This document shows positions 51,137 to 60,517 of a DNA stretch of 64,000 nt, one piece after another. Each line of letters begins with the position of its first letter. Positions within the stretch are counted from its first letter, which is position 1. This stretch comes from Devosia chinhatensis (GTDB lineage: Bacteria; Pseudomonadota; Alphaproteobacteria; Rhizobiales; Devosiaceae): assembly GCF_000969445.1 (NCBI RefSeq), contig NZ_JZEY01000061.1, positions 669,501 to 733,500 on the forward strand, read 5' to 3'. Both the position numbers and the translations under genes were made by a program. Under the pieces are notes generated by a model. That model ran no database searches, was not told the origin of the DNA, and saw only the letters and a program-made list of their open reading frames with translations.

Positions 51137-52069
51137 TTAACCCGCAACCTTTCCGGTCTCGGCCGATGCCGCAGGGGCACCGGACCGGAACATGGAAATC
51201 AGCGTCTTGCGCAACGAGACGGTCTCGACCTTCTTCTGCTCGCCCAGGCCCTGGGTAATGCGGTCGAGAATGATGGCGAGGATCACGATACCCACGCCGC
51301 CGGCGGTCGCGCCGCCCACGTCGAGGCGTCCGAGCCCGGTATTGACCACCAGACCCAAGCCGCCAGCGCCGATCAGGGCGGCGATGACCACCATGGACAG
51401 AGCCAGCATCAGCGTCTGGTTGAGGCCGGCCATGATCGTGCGCATGGCCAGCGGCAACTGCACTTCGAACAGCATTTGCAGCGGCGTCGAGCCGAAAGCC
51501 TCGGACGCCTCGATGAGATCGCCGCGCACGTTGCGGATACCCAGATTGGTCAGGCGCACGATGGGCGGCAGGGCAAAGATGATCGTGGCGATGATGCCTG
51601 GCGCCATGCCGACACCGAACAGCATCACGATGGGCACGAGATAGACGAAGCTCGGGATGGTCTGCATCACGTCGAGCGTGGGGCGCAGCACTTTCCAGGT
51701 GACATCGTTGCGGGCGGCCAGGATGCCGAGCGGAATGCCGATCACGGCACAGAACATCACCGAGGTGATGATCATGGCCAGCGTCGTCATGGTTTCCGAC
51801 CAAAGACCGATCATGTCGATAAAGGCCAGGCCTACAATGGTGAAGATGGCCATGCCGCGGCCGGCATATTTATAGGCCAGCGCCGCCAGGACGCCGGTCG
51901 TCACCAGCATGGGGACGAAGGCGAAAAAGGCGTCGAGGCCATTCAGCACCTGGGTGATGGGGACCTGCACGGCACGGAAGAGGGGCCGGAAATTGGGAAC
52001 CAGCCAGCCGCGCACCAATGTGTTGATCCAGTCGTCAAAGGGAATGACGAGAAAATCGGACGGGCTCAT
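51137..52069 (-). CDS. proW: Glycine betaine/proline ABC transporter permease ProW
   Basis: A 310-residue permease with about six to seven helices. The EAA-type loop is EASEAFGSTPLQMLFEVQLPLAMRTIMAG split near 200-225, and MQTIPSFVYLVPIVMLFGVG near 150 is typical of ProW/OpuAB. It lies 37 nt after proV and 94 nt before proX. Confidence 0.94.
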   Translation of the reverse strand: MSPSDFLVIPFDDWINTLVRGWLVPNFRPLFRAVQVPITQVLNGLDAFFAFVPMLVTTGVLAALAYKYAGRGMAIFTIVGLAFIDMIGLWSETMTTLAMIITSVMFCAVIGIPLGILAARNDVTWKVLRPTLDVMQTIPSFVYLVPIVMLFGVGMAPGIIATIIFALPPIVRLTNLGIRNVRGDLIEASEAFGSTPLQMLFEVQLPLAMRTIMAGLNQTLMLALSMVVIAALIGAGGLGLVVNTGLGRLDVGGATAGGVGIVILAIILDRITQGLGEQKKVETVSLRKTLISMFRSGAPAASAETGKVAG

Positions 52070-52106
52070 CGCACGTCTCCTTGTTTCTTATTCGTTGTCG
52101 CCGGCT

Positions 52107-53369
52107 TCAAGGCGCAGGGACGAGCGCGGGTGCAGGACGGGTATCGGGTACCGGATCGGACTCGATTTCTGCCTCGGCCACGGCGGGTTCGGACGAAAGC
52201 TGGGCGAAAACCGCTTCGGGCTCGACCACGCCGACAAGCTTGTTGTCGGCATCGGTAACCGCGATGGGCAGGCCGGAACTGGCCGGGCCATAGAGGTCAG
52301 CCAATTGCGTGTCCGGATCGGCCGTGGAGAAATCGGTAATCAGCACATCGGACAGCGGAACCGCATCCGTCCCGCTCTCGCGGTCGGCGGCGGCGGCCTG
52401 CTGATAGGTCACGACCCCGGCAATATCCTCGCCATCGAGCACGAAGACGGCGTTGAGGTTCTGATCTTCCATGGTGCGCATCGCGTCACCGGCAGTGTCG
52501 GTTTCAAGCTGCACCACGGACGGTTCACTCGCGACGGTTTCCGCAGTAAAGACCCGACCCCGATCGATGTCGGCGACGAAGGCGGCGACATATTCGTCGG
52601 CGGGTGCCGAAACGATGTCCTGGGCGGTTCCCACCTGCACGATGCTGCCGTCCTTCATGATCGCGATCTTGTCGCCCAGAAGCAAAGCCTCATTGAGATC
52701 GTGGGTAATGAAGATGATGGTCTTTTTCAGCGTCTTTTGCAGCGCCAGAAGTTCATCCTGCATCTCGCGGCGGATCAGCGGATCGAGCGCGCCGAACGGC
52801 TCGTCCATCAAAAGGATCTGCGGATCGGTGGCCAGGCCGCGGGCGAGACCCACGCGCTGCTGCATGCCGCCTGAGAGCGCGGAGGGCAGGCTGTCGGCCC
52901 AGGCTGCAAGACCCACCTGTTCCAGCGCCTTAAGCGCGGTGGCGCGCCGTTCCTCAGCGCCGACACCCTTCACTTTGAGACCATAAGCGGCGTTCTCGGC
53001 AATTGTGCGGTGCGGGAACAGGGCGAAATGCTGGAACACCATGGCGATCTTCTGACGCCGGATTTCCCTGAGCTTGCCCGCAGTACAATTGGCGACATCG
53101 TCGCCGTCGATCAATATCTGGCCACTGGTAGGACGGATCAGTCCGTTGAGCATGCGCACCAGGGTGGATTTACCCGAGCCCGAGAGCCCCATGACCACGA
53201 AAATTTGGCCTTCTTCGACTTCAAAGTTGGCGTCTTGCACGCCGATCGTCTGGCCGGTCGCCTCAAAAATGGCTTCCTTGCTTTTCCCGGATTTCAGGAG
53301 GGACAGGGCCTTCTTGGGCTCCTTCCCGAATATCTTATAGACGTCCTTGACCTTTAACTTGGATGTCAT
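52107..53369 (-). CDS. proV: Glycine betaine/proline ABC transporter ATP-binding protein ProV
   Basis: A 420-residue ABC ATPase. Walker A is GLSGSGKST near 61, the signature is LSGGMQQR, Walker B is ILLMDEPFGALDP, followed by the switch histidine in ITHDLNEA. After residue 275 comes a pair of CBS-like domains (TMEDQNLNAVFVLDGEDIAGVVTY and ADLYGPASSGLPIAVTDADNKLVGVV), the ionic-strength sensor in OpuA-type systems. The final 25 residues are an Ala/Pro/Glu-rich tail. It leads proVWX; a palindrome lies 48 nt upstream. Confidence 0.95.
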   Translation of the reverse strand: MTSKLKVKDVYKIFGKEPKKALSLLKSGKSKEAIFEATGQTIGVQDANFEVEEGQIFVVMGLSGSGKSTLVRMLNGLIRPTSGQILIDGDDVANCTAGKLREIRRQKIAMVFQHFALFPHRTIAENAAYGLKVKGVGAEERRATALKALEQVGLAAWADSLPSALSGGMQQRVGLARGLATDPQILLMDEPFGALDPLIRREMQDELLALQKTLKKTIIFITHDLNEALLLGDKIAIMKDGSIVQVGTAQDIVSAPADEYVAAFVADIDRGRVFTAETVASEPSVVQLETDTAGDAMRTMEDQNLNAVFVLDGEDIAGVVTYQQAAAADRESGTDAVPLSDVLITDFSTADPDTQLADLYGPASSGLPIAVTDADNKLVGVVEPEAVFAQLSSEPAVAEAEIESDPVPDTRPAPALVPAP

Positions 53370-53812
53370 GTGTCCTCATCAGTAAGTCGCAGCCGAATAA
53401 AGCAACATCAAGCCACACTATCGGCGCGATAGTTCAGAACAACAGAGTGCCACGCCAAAACGAAATCCGTTCTAGCGCGGTCTAATCACCAATTGTCTCG
53501 CTTTCGATTGGGACAATAGGGAGAATTACGCCTCAGTTCAACCGCAAAAAGGCCCAAATTGGCATTTGGTTCCATTCTCGATCAATTCATGTTAAATCAG
53601 GACAAGGGCGGAAAATGGCAAAATAGACTGGCCGATACTGGAATTTCTGCCTGTGGGATCGGCGCCTGACCGGCATTGAACACAGCGTTCACGATCTCGG
53701 ACCAGCCTGCCCGACACGGCATGATGATGGCATTGCGCGCCTGCCAGTTGCGTCGGAGCGATGCCGCTGGCTATAACGGACCCATCGCCAATTCGGCACG
53801 AGGAGCCAGGCC
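53370..53812. other. Gene-free divergent region of 443 nt between proV and the DUF442 gene
   Basis: AT-richer than the genes around it, as expected for a control region. It holds the palindrome at 53417-53433 and the GAGGAG ribosome site for the DUF442 gene near 53801. I see no convincing ORF or terminator in it. It must contain the proVWX promoter and probably that of the DUF442 gene. Confidence 0.6.
53417..53433. promoter_or_regulatory. Perfect inverted repeat upstream of proV
   Basis: ACTATCG-GCG-CGATAGT, two perfect 7-bp arms with a 3-nt centre, 48 nt before the proV start codon. The place is right for an operator overlapping the promoter. The binding protein is unknown. Confidence 0.5.
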
Positions 53813-54229
53813 TTGGATTTGAAGCGGATCAACGACCACGTCAGCGTCTCTGGACAAATCCAGCCGGAAGATGTGGCGACGCTCAAGCTGCTTGGCTTTA
53901 CCACCATCGTGAACAACCGGCCGGACGGGGAAGCTCCCGACCAGCCTGGCGGTGCTGAAATCGAAGCGGCTGCGCTGGCGGCCGGACTTGCCTATCATGC
54001 CATTCCGCTGGGCCGCGACGGGGTCAATCCCGATATGGTGGCCCGCACCAAGGCCGTGCTCGAGGGGAGCGACGGCAAGGTGTTCTGCTATTGCCGGTCG
54101 GGTACGCGCTCGACCACGCTCTGGGCGCTGAGCCAGGCCGGCGAGGAACCGGCAGAGGCCATCATCGCCCAGGCGGCGGAGGCCGGCTATGACATGAGCC
54201 ATCTGGCCGGATATCTCGGCCAGAACTAG
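53813..54229 (+). CDS. TIGR01244/DUF442 family phosphatase-like protein
   Basis: A 138-residue protein of the DUF442 (beta-lactamase hydrolase-like, TIGR01244 sulfur transferase) family with a protein-tyrosine-phosphatase-like fold. The start LKRINDHVSVSGQIQPEDVATLKLLGF and FTTIVNNRPDGEAPDQP are diagnostic, and the P-loop is CRSGTRS (C94, R99). Homologues are often fused to or next to persulfide dioxygenases and sulfide genes, but none is here. The start is TTG at 53813, supported by a GAGGAG site. A hairpin (GACGGTTG/CAACCGTC, 54244-54265) separates it from pyc. Confidence 0.85.
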   Translation: MDLKRINDHVSVSGQIQPEDVATLKLLGFTTIVNNRPDGEAPDQPGGAEIEAAALAAGLAYHAIPLGRDGVNPDMVARTKAVLEGSDGKVFCYCRSGTRSTTLWALSQAGEEPAEAIIAQAAEAGYDMSHLAGYLGQN

Positions 54230-54331
54230 GATCTGAACTTTTAGACGGTTGGACGGGCAACCGTCCTGTCGTCGATTTGCTGAGCCGGACCGGAAACGGT
54301 CCCCTACCCCTTCCGCTCGGAACCTCGATCG

Positions 54332-57300
54332 ATGTCCATCAAGAAAATTCTCGTCGCCAATCGCAGCGAAATCGCCATCCGCGTGTTTCGCGCCGCCAAT
54401 GAACTCGGCCTCAAGACCGTTGCGGTCTATGCCGAGGAAGACAAGCTGGCCCTGCACCGCTTCAAGGCCGACGAGGCCTATCTGATCGGCAAGGGCAAGG
54501 GCCCGGTCGAGGCCTATCTGCAGATCGACGAATATATCCGCATTGCCCGGATTTCCGGCGCCGATGCCATCCATCCCGGCTATGGGCTGTTGTCGGAAAG
54601 CCCCGAATTCGTCGACGCCTGCGAGGCAGCGGGGCTGACCTTTATCGGCCCGCGCGCCCAGACCATGCGCGACCTGGGCAACAAGGTTGCCGCCCGCAAC
54701 ATGGCCATTGCCTCCGATGTACCGGTCGTGCCGGCCACCGAGGCCCTGCCCGACGACATGGACCAGGTCCGCAAGATGGCCGCCGAGATCGGTTATCCGC
54801 TGATGCTCAAGGCCTCCTGGGGTGGCGGCGGTCGCGGTATGCGGCGCATCATGGACGAGAAATCGCTGGTCTCGGAAGTTTCGGAAGGCAAGCGCGAAGC
54901 CAAGGCAGCCTTCGGCAAGGACGAGATGTATCTCGAAAAGCTGATCGAGCGCGCCCGCCATGTCGAGGTGCAGCTGATCGGCGACGATCACGGCAATCTG
55001 GTCCACCTCTATGAACGCGACTGCTCGGTGCAGCGCCGCAATCAGAAGGTGGTGGAGCGTGCCCCCGCCCCCTATCTCGATGACAAGGTTCGCAAGGCGC
55101 TGACCGACGCTGCCGTGCGTCTGGGCAAGGCCGCCAATTATCGTGGCGCCGGCACGGTCGAATTCCTCATGGATGCGGACAACGACAAGTTCTACTTCAT
55201 CGAAGTGAACCCGCGCATCCAGGTCGAGCACACGGTCACCGAGGAAGTCACCGGCATCGACATCGTCAAGGCGCAGATCCACCTGCTCGACGGTGCCGTG
55301 ATCGGGACCCCTGAGTCCGGCGTGCCGAAACAGGAAGACATCCGCCTGAACGGCAATGCCATCCAGTGCCGCGTAACAACGGAAGACCCCGAGCAGAACT
55401 TCATCCCCGATTACGGCCGCATCACCGCCTATCGCGGCGCCACCGGGTTCGGCGTTCGTCTCGATGGCGGCACCGCCTATGCCGGCGCCATCATCACCCG
55501 CTATTACGATCCACTGCTCGAAAAGGTCACCTGCTGGGCGCCCAGCGCCGACGAGGCCATTGCCCGCATGCACCGCGCCCTGCGCGAATTCCGCATTCGT
55601 GGCGTTGCCACCAATCTGGCGTTCCTAGAAAACATCATCACCCATCCCGATTTCCTCGAGAACCGCTACACGACGCGCTTCATCGACACGACGCCGGATC
55701 TGTTCAACTTCAAGCCGCGCAAGGACCGGGCCACCAAGCTCCTGTCCTACATTGCCGACGTAACCGTGAACGGCCATCCCGAAGTGCGCGACCGGCCGCG
55801 CCCGCCTGCCGATGCGGCGGCGCCTGTCCTGCCCGAATTCGAACCGCTGATCGTGGTCGAAGGCTCCCGCCAGGTGCTCGACCGCGACGGGCCGCTGGGC
55901 CTTGCCCGCTGGATGAAGGAACAAAAACGCGTTCTCTTCACCGACACGACCATGCGCGATGCGCATCAGTCGCTGCTGGCGACGCGCATGCGCAGCTTCG
56001 ACATCACGCGCATTGCCCAGGCCTATAGCCGTGGTCTTCCCAACCTTTTCAGCCTTGAATGCTGGGGCGGCGCCACTTTCGACGTCTCCATGCGCTTCCT
56101 CAACGAGGACCCGTGGGAGCGTCTTGCCAAGGTGCGCGACGGCGCCCCCAATATCCTGACGCAGATGCTGCTGCGCGGCTCGAACGGCGTCGGCTACACC
56201 AATTATCCCGACAATGTGGTCAAGTTCTTCGTCCGACAGGCCGCCAAAGGCGGGGTGGATGTCTTCCGCATCTTCGACTGCCTCAACTGGGTTGAGAACA
56301 TGCGCGTCTCCATCGACGCTGTGGCCGAGGAAGGCAAGATCGCCGAGGGCGCCATCTGCTATACCGGCGATCTGTTCGATCCCGACCGCTCCAAATACGA
56401 CCTCAAATATTATGTCGGGCTGGCCAAGGAGCTCGAGGCGGCCGGCGTGCATGTGCTGGGCATCAAGGACATGGCCGGACTGCTCAAGCCCGCCGCGGCC
56501 AAAAAACTGGTCGAGACACTCAAGCAGGAAGTCGGACTGCCGATCCATCTGCACACGCACGACACTTCGGGCGCCTCGGCGGCCACCGTACTCGCGGCAG
56601 TCGAGGCGGGCGTGGACGCCGTCGATGCGGCCATGGATGCGCTGAGCTCCACCACCAGCCAGCCGACCCTGGGCTCGCTGGTCGCCGCGCTGGACGGCGA
56701 TGCGCGCGACCCCGAACTCGACGCCAAGGCGATCCGGCAGATTTCCTTTTATTGGGAAGCCGTGCGCACGCAGTACCGCGCCTTCGAAAGCGATCTCAAG
56801 GGCGGCGCCTCGGAAGTCTACCTTCACGAAATGCCGGGCGGCCAGTTCACCAATCTCAAGGAACAGGCACGCTCGCTCGGGCTTGAGACGCGCTGGCACG
56901 AGGTTGCCCAGACCTATGCCGACGTCAACCAGATGTTCGGCGATATCGTCAAGGTGACGCCATCCTCCAAGGTGGTCGGCGACATGGCCCTGGCTATGGT
57001 GTCGGCCGGACTGAGCCGCGCTGACGTCGAAGACCCCAAGCGGGACATCGCCTTTCCCGATTCGGTGGTGGGCTTCTTTGCTGGCGACCTGGGCCAGCCT
57101 CCGGGCGGCTTCCCCGATCAGCTGCAAAAGAAGGTGCTCAAGGGCAGATCACCGCTGACCGAGCGGCCGGGCTCCTATCTCAAGGATGTCGATATCGAGG
57201 CCGAGCGCGCCAAGATTGCCGAGGATGTCGGCCAGCCGATCGACGATTTCCGTCTGGCCTCCTATCTCATGTATCCCAAGGTCTATTCGGACTTCGAAAA

Positions 57301-57772
57301 GACCCAGGATCGCTATGGCCCGACCGAAGTGCTGCCGACGCCGGTCTATTTCTATGGCCTGGCCGAGGGCGACGAACTGCTCGTCGATATCGAAAAGGGC
57401 AAGACGCTGGTCGTCACCTATCAGGGGCGTGCGGAAACCAACGAAAAGGGCGAAGTGCGCGTGTTCTTCGACCTCAATGGCCAGCCGCGCACCATTACCG
57501 TGCCGGATCGGCTCAAGGCCGGCGACATCAAGGTGCGCGCCAAGGCGGTAGCGGGCGATCCCAAGCAAGTGGGCGCACCAATGCCGGGCGTCATCTCGAC
57601 GCTGGCGGTCAAGGAGGGTCAGACGGTCTCGGCCGGCGACGTTCTGTGCTCCATCGAGGCCATGAAGATGGAAACCGCCATCCACGCCGAAGTGGATGGC
57701 GTGGTGGCCGAGCTCTTGATCAAGCCAGGAGACCAGATCGACGCCAAGGACCTGCTGGTCCGGCTGGACTGA
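54332..57772 (+). CDS. pyc: Pyruvate carboxylase
   Basis: A 1146-residue full-length pyruvate carboxylase that makes oxaloacetate from pyruvate and bicarbonate with ATP. Domains: biotin carboxylase (1-450, with KASWGGGGRGMR ATP loop and EVNPRIQVEHTVTEE), carboxyltransferase (about 530-800, with TDTTMRDAHQSLLATRMR and the metal-site HTHDTSG), and a C-terminal biotinyl domain with K1112 in EAMKMET. The length is normal. It would use bicarbonate from the carbonic anhydrase at 39338. It stands as a single-gene unit ended by a strong terminator. Confidence 0.98.
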   Translation: MSIKKILVANRSEIAIRVFRAANELGLKTVAVYAEEDKLALHRFKADEAYLIGKGKGPVEAYLQIDEYIRIARISGADAIHPGYGLLSESPEFVDACEAAGLTFIGPRAQTMRDLGNKVAARNMAIASDVPVVPATEALPDDMDQVRKMAAEIGYPLMLKASWGGGGRGMRRIMDEKSLVSEVSEGKREAKAAFGKDEMYLEKLIERARHVEVQLIGDDHGNLVHLYERDCSVQRRNQKVVERAPAPYLDDKVRKALTDAAVRLGKAANYRGAGTVEFLMDADNDKFYFIEVNPRIQVEHTVTEEVTGIDIVKAQIHLLDGAVIGTPESGVPKQEDIRLNGNAIQCRVTTEDPEQNFIPDYGRITAYRGATGFGVRLDGGTAYAGAIITRYYDPLLEKVTCWAPSADEAIARMHRALREFRIRGVATNLAFLENIITHPDFLENRYTTRFIDTTPDLFNFKPRKDRATKLLSYIADVTVNGHPEVRDRPRPPADAAAPVLPEFEPLIVVEGSRQVLDRDGPLGLARWMKEQKRVLFTDTTMRDAHQSLLATRMRSFDITRIAQAYSRGLPNLFSLECWGGATFDVSMRFLNEDPWERLAKVRDGAPNILTQMLLRGSNGVGYTNYPDNVVKFFVRQAAKGGVDVFRIFDCLNWVENMRVSIDAVAEEGKIAEGAICYTGDLFDPDRSKYDLKYYVGLAKELEAAGVHVLGIKDMAGLLKPAAAKKLVETLKQEVGLPIHLHTHDTSGASAATVLAAVEAGVDAVDAAMDALSSTTSQPTLGSLVAALDGDARDPELDAKAIRQISFYWEAVRTQYRAFESDLKGGASEVYLHEMPGGQFTNLKEQARSLGLETRWHEVAQTYADVNQMFGDIVKVTPSSKVVGDMALAMVSAGLSRADVEDPKRDIAFPDSVVGFFAGDLGQPPGGFPDQLQKKVLKGRSPLTERPGSYLKDVDIEAERAKIAEDVGQPIDDFRLASYLMYPKVYSDFEKTQDRYGPTEVLPTPVYFYGLAEGDELLVDIEKGKTLVVTYQGRAETNEKGEVRVFFDLNGQPRTITVPDRLKAGDIKVRAKAVAGDPKQVGAPMPGVISTLAVKEGQTVSAGDVLCSIEAMKMETAIHAEVDGVVAELLIKPGDQIDAKDLLVRLD

Positions 57773-57777
57773 CCCGC

Positions 57778-57807
57778 AAGGGCCCGGAGCGATCCGGGCC
57801 CTTCTTT
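57778..57807 (+). terminator. pyc terminator
   Basis: AAGGGCCCGGA pairs with TCCGGGCCCTT around the loop GCGA, followed by CTTT. An 11-bp perfect stem 5 nt after the pyc stop. Confidence 0.88.
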
Positions 57808-57869
57808 GGAAAGATGCTGAACCGGCCCGCCGATCAAGGCGTAGTCTCTGCCGAACGGGAGGCTGTGCA

Positions 57870-58370
57870 ATGTACGCATTTTTGTCGCGTCGGGATGGAA
57901 TCGGCTGGGCCAGCTGTGCCCTCGGCGCCGTGGCGCTAGCGGTTCTGGCCAATCTCTACATCCTCCTGGCGCGGCCATTCGGCGCGACCGAGGGCATACC
58001 CATTGACCAGACAGGGCCGATCGGAGCGATAATCGGGGCGATCGTACCCTATGTGTGGCTTTTTCTCTTTGCCGGCATGGGCTCAAGTTTCTGGCTAATT
58101 GTGCGCGAGCAGCGCCAGATGCCACGCCAAGCCTGGCTGGTTATCCTGCTGATTGCGCTTTGCGTGCTCTATCCCGTCTATACCGGCAGCCTCAACGTGC
58201 CGCAGATCGCCTTGGCAGGAAATGGCGTGGTGATCGCTGTGGCCGCGCTCGCAATCTTGCGGCTATGGCCCGCTTCGCGCCTCGCCGCCCTATTGCTTTT
58301 TCCGGTGATCGCCTGGGTCGGCCTCGCCTCGCTCGCGCTCGTGGCGCTCCTGACCGGTCAGCGCTTCTAA
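57870..58370 (+). CDS. Five-helix membrane protein, possibly distantly TspO-like
   Basis: A 166-residue protein with five predicted membrane helices. I do not recognise it with confidence. The C-terminal RLAALLLFPVIAWVGLASLALVALL has the layout of the last TspO/MBR helix (A-x-x-LL-x-P-x-x-A-W-x-x-x-A), and the five-helix count also fits, but the TspO WAPPGWVF-type motifs are missing. Function is unknown. It lies between the pyc terminator and a convergent small gene. Confidence 0.65.
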   Translation: MYAFLSRRDGIGWASCALGAVALAVLANLYILLARPFGATEGIPIDQTGPIGAIIGAIVPYVWLFLFAGMGSSFWLIVREQRQMPRQAWLVILLIALCVLYPVYTGSLNVPQIALAGNGVVIAVAALAILRLWPASRLAALLLFPVIAWVGLASLALVALLTGQRF

Positions 58371-58385
58371 GACACTTATCGCAAG

Positions 58386-58410
58386 AAAAAGCCCGGCAGA
58401 GCTGCCGGGC
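58386..58410 (-). terminator. Terminator of the YkvA-like gene
   Basis: GCCCGGCA-GAGC-TGCCGGGC, an 8-bp perfect stem, followed on the minus strand by TTTTTC. It lies 13 nt after the stop of the YkvA-like gene. Confidence 0.85.
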
Positions 58411-58422
58411 CAGAAGCCGAAG

Positions 58423-58710
58423 CTAGAGCCTACGCGCCCGGCCATTGACCGTGCGAGCATAGGCCGGCTGCGGAATGGGCAGGCGGCTCACGATCCAGCT
58501 CACCATCAGCGGGATCAGCACGAGATCATCTACCCAGCCAAAAAACGGCACGATATCGGGGATGATATCGAGGGGATTGACCAGATAGAAGGCGGCAAAC
58601 AGCGTCGCCACCTTGAGATAGAGCGGGGTCTCGCGCGCCCAGAAAGCCTTCCAGAGCTGCACGACTTCCTTGCGGAAAAGAAAAATGCGGGGGAGGAGCC
58701 TGTTCATCAT
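58423..58710 (-). CDS. YkvA family (DUF1232) small membrane protein
   Basis: A 95-residue protein of the YkvA/DUF1232 family. The diagnostic segment is YLVNPLDIIPDIVPFFGWVDDLVLIPL near residues 42-68. Function is not known. Start at either of two adjacent ATGs (58710, 58707), with GGAGG-like sequence not evident. It is convergent to the five-helix gene. Confidence 0.85.
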   Translation of the reverse strand: MMNRLLPRIFLFRKEVVQLWKAFWARETPLYLKVATLFAAFYLVNPLDIIPDIVPFFGWVDDLVLIPLMVSWIVSRLPIPQPAYARTVNGRARRL

Positions 58711-58786
58711 GACCAATAGATGGCCCCGATTTTTTCCCGTTCAAGCAGCCACAGTTCACTTTGTTCGTGCGGATCGCTTCGCCCGG

Positions 58787-59221
58787 TCAGAGACCGCCCA
58801 TCTTGCACAGAAGTGACCATTCGGAAGACGAGACCTTGGACACTGACAAGCGTGACAGCTTGACCAACTCAAGCTCGGACAGCGCCTCGGTGGCCTTGAT
58901 TTCGGCCAGGGTCACCGGACGGGGGAACGGCTTGACCGATTGCACATCGACGCATTCCCAAACCACTTCGCCCTTGCCATTGAGCTCACCGGTGCTGTCG
59001 GGATGGGCAGGCGCCACGATCTTCATGATGCCCACGATCTCCTTGCCGATATTGGAATGGTAAAAGAAGGCTTCGTCGCCGACTTTCATCGCCTTCATGT
59101 TGTTGCGCGCCGCATAATTGCGCACGCCATGCCATTCCTCGGCCTCCCCCTTGGCCGTCTTGGCGGCGAGGTCATCGAAGGAAAAGACGTCCGGCTCGGA
59201 CTTCATCAGCCAATAGGCCAT
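58787..59221 (-). CDS. EVE domain protein
   Basis: A 144-residue EVE-domain protein (relative of thymocyte nuclear protein 1 and of the modified-base-reading PUA-like fold). It starts AYWLMKSEPDVFSFDDL and has the WHGVRNYAARNNM and FFYHSNIGKEIVGI blocks that shape the ligand pocket. EVE domains can bind modified nucleic-acid bases; in this single-domain form the role is unknown. It starts 4 nt after the YciI gene, in the gpsA-yciI-EVE unit. Confidence 0.9.
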   Translation of the reverse strand: MAYWLMKSEPDVFSFDDLAAKTAKGEAEEWHGVRNYAARNNMKAMKVGDEAFFYHSNIGKEIVGIMKIVAPAHPDSTGELNGKGEVVWECVDVQSVKPFPRPVTLAEIKATEALSELELVKLSRLSVSKVSSSEWSLLCKMGGL

Positions 59222-59225
59222 GAGC

Positions 59226-59519
59226 TCAGAACTCCACCCCGGTTGTGTTGATCGCCACGCGCCAGCGCTTGACCTCGTAGCTCGAAAACACCCCAGCCGC
59301 CACGAAGGGATCGGCATCGGCCATCGCCTGCGCCTCCGCGAGGTTCTCGGCCTCGAAGACTACGATCGAACCCTCCGGCTTGTCCTCGGCATCGAGCAGC
59401 GCACCGGCAAAGACCAGTTTCTTGCCTAGGCTGTTCAGATGATCGAGATGCACCGGACGCGTGTCGAGCCGGGTCTGCAGCGCACCGGGCGCGTCCTTGG
59501 CGATCATGGCATAGAGCAT
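59226..59519 (-). CDS. YciI family protein
   Basis: A 97-residue YciI-like protein with a ferredoxin-like fold. LYAMIAKDAPGALQTRL at the start, HLDHLNSLGKKLVFAGAL near residue 26 and SIVVFEAENLAEAQAMADADPFVAAGVF are typical; the histidine and aspartate of the first helix form the putative active site. Lies between gpsA (2-nt gap) and the EVE gene (4-nt gap). This set next to tsaD and gpsA is common in Rhizobiales. Confidence 0.88.
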   Translation of the reverse strand: MLYAMIAKDAPGALQTRLDTRPVHLDHLNSLGKKLVFAGALLDAEDKPEGSIVVFEAENLAEAQAMADADPFVAAGVFSSYEVKRWRVAINTTGVEF

Positions 59520-59521
59520 TG

Positions 59522-60517
59522 TCAATGTTCCCTCTTGAGCGGGCGGGACATCAGCCCCGCAACGATTGTGGCAATATCGGCGGTGCCGGCGACGACGGCA
59601 TCGACGGCATCGATCAGCGGCGCGTCGACATGCAGGCTCCGGGCCAAAGCCGCAGCGACCGGCGCGGTGGTGACTCCCTCGGCCAGCTTGGCGCCAGAGC
59701 CGAGGATTTCGGCGGCGGCGCGCCCGGCGCCCAAAGCCATGCCGAACTGATAATTGCGCGACTGCACCGAAGTGCAGGTCAGCGTCAGGTCGCCCAGCCC
59801 GGCAAGGCCGGTCAGCGTATGAGCGGACCCGCCCATGGCGGTGACCATGCGCGCCATTTCGGCATAGCCGCGCGCAATCAGGGCGGCCCGAGCCGAAGCG
59901 CCCAACTGCGCACCCTCGACGGCGCCACAAGCCAGGGCATAGACATTCTTGAGGGCACCTGCAATTTCGACCCCAATCCGGTCATCGGCGGCATAGGGGC
60001 GAAAGCTGGGTCCGGCCAAGGCGGTCGCCAGCGCAGACGTCTGGTCAGCGTCGTCCCCGGCAAGAGTAATGGCGGTGGGTCGGCCCGCCGCGACATCGGC
60101 GGCAAAGCTGGGACCCGACAGCACGTAGGGAATGGCGTGCGGCGCCATGTCCGCGAGGATTTCACTCTGGCGCGCCAGCGTTCCCGCCTCGAGCCCCTTC
60201 GCTGAAAGCACGACCGGTCGCCCGGCGAGCAGGGCGGGATCGATCGAGGCCAGCAGCGTACGCGTCGCCTGTGCGGGAACGGCCAGCACGACGATGTCGG
60301 CACCGGTAAACTCAGCGGATGCGACCACTTGCGACAGAAGCACCTGCCCGGGCAGGGCAGCCGCATTGACATGAGATTGATTGATTGCAGCAGAATGGTC
60401 GGAGTTCCGGACCACCAGGGTCACCGAGCGGCCGGCCATGGCGGCCGCCTGCGCCAAAGCCGTGCCCCAGGCGCCGCCCCCAATGACCGAAACGGTTTCA
60501 AGCGGCATCGTCGTCAA
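59522..60517 (-). CDS. gpsA: Glycerol-3-phosphate dehydrogenase [NAD(P)+]
   Basis: A 331-residue GpsA that makes sn-glycerol 3-phosphate for phospholipids. It has [15 protein letters not shown] at the N-terminus, [18 protein letters not shown] near 130, and the catalytic lysine in [13 protein letters not shown] near 185. It starts inside the tsaD 3' end (20-nt overlap) and is followed directly by YciI and EVE genes. Confidence 0.95.
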   Translation of the reverse strand: MTTMPLETVSVIGGGAWGTALAQAAAMAGRSVTLVVRNSDHSAAINQSHVNAAALPGQVLLSQVVASAEFTGADIVVLAVPAQATRTLLASIDPALLAGRPVVLSAKGLEAGTLARQSEILADMAPHAIPYVLSGPSFAADVAAGRPTAITLAGDDADQTSALATALAGPSFRPYAADDRIGVEIAGALKNVYALACGAVEGAQLGASARAALIARGYAEMARMVTAMGGSAHTLTGLAGLGDLTLTCTSVQSRNYQFGMALGAGRAAAEILGSGAKLAEGVTTAPVAAALARSLHVDAPLIDAVDAVVAGTADIATIVAGLMSRPLKREH

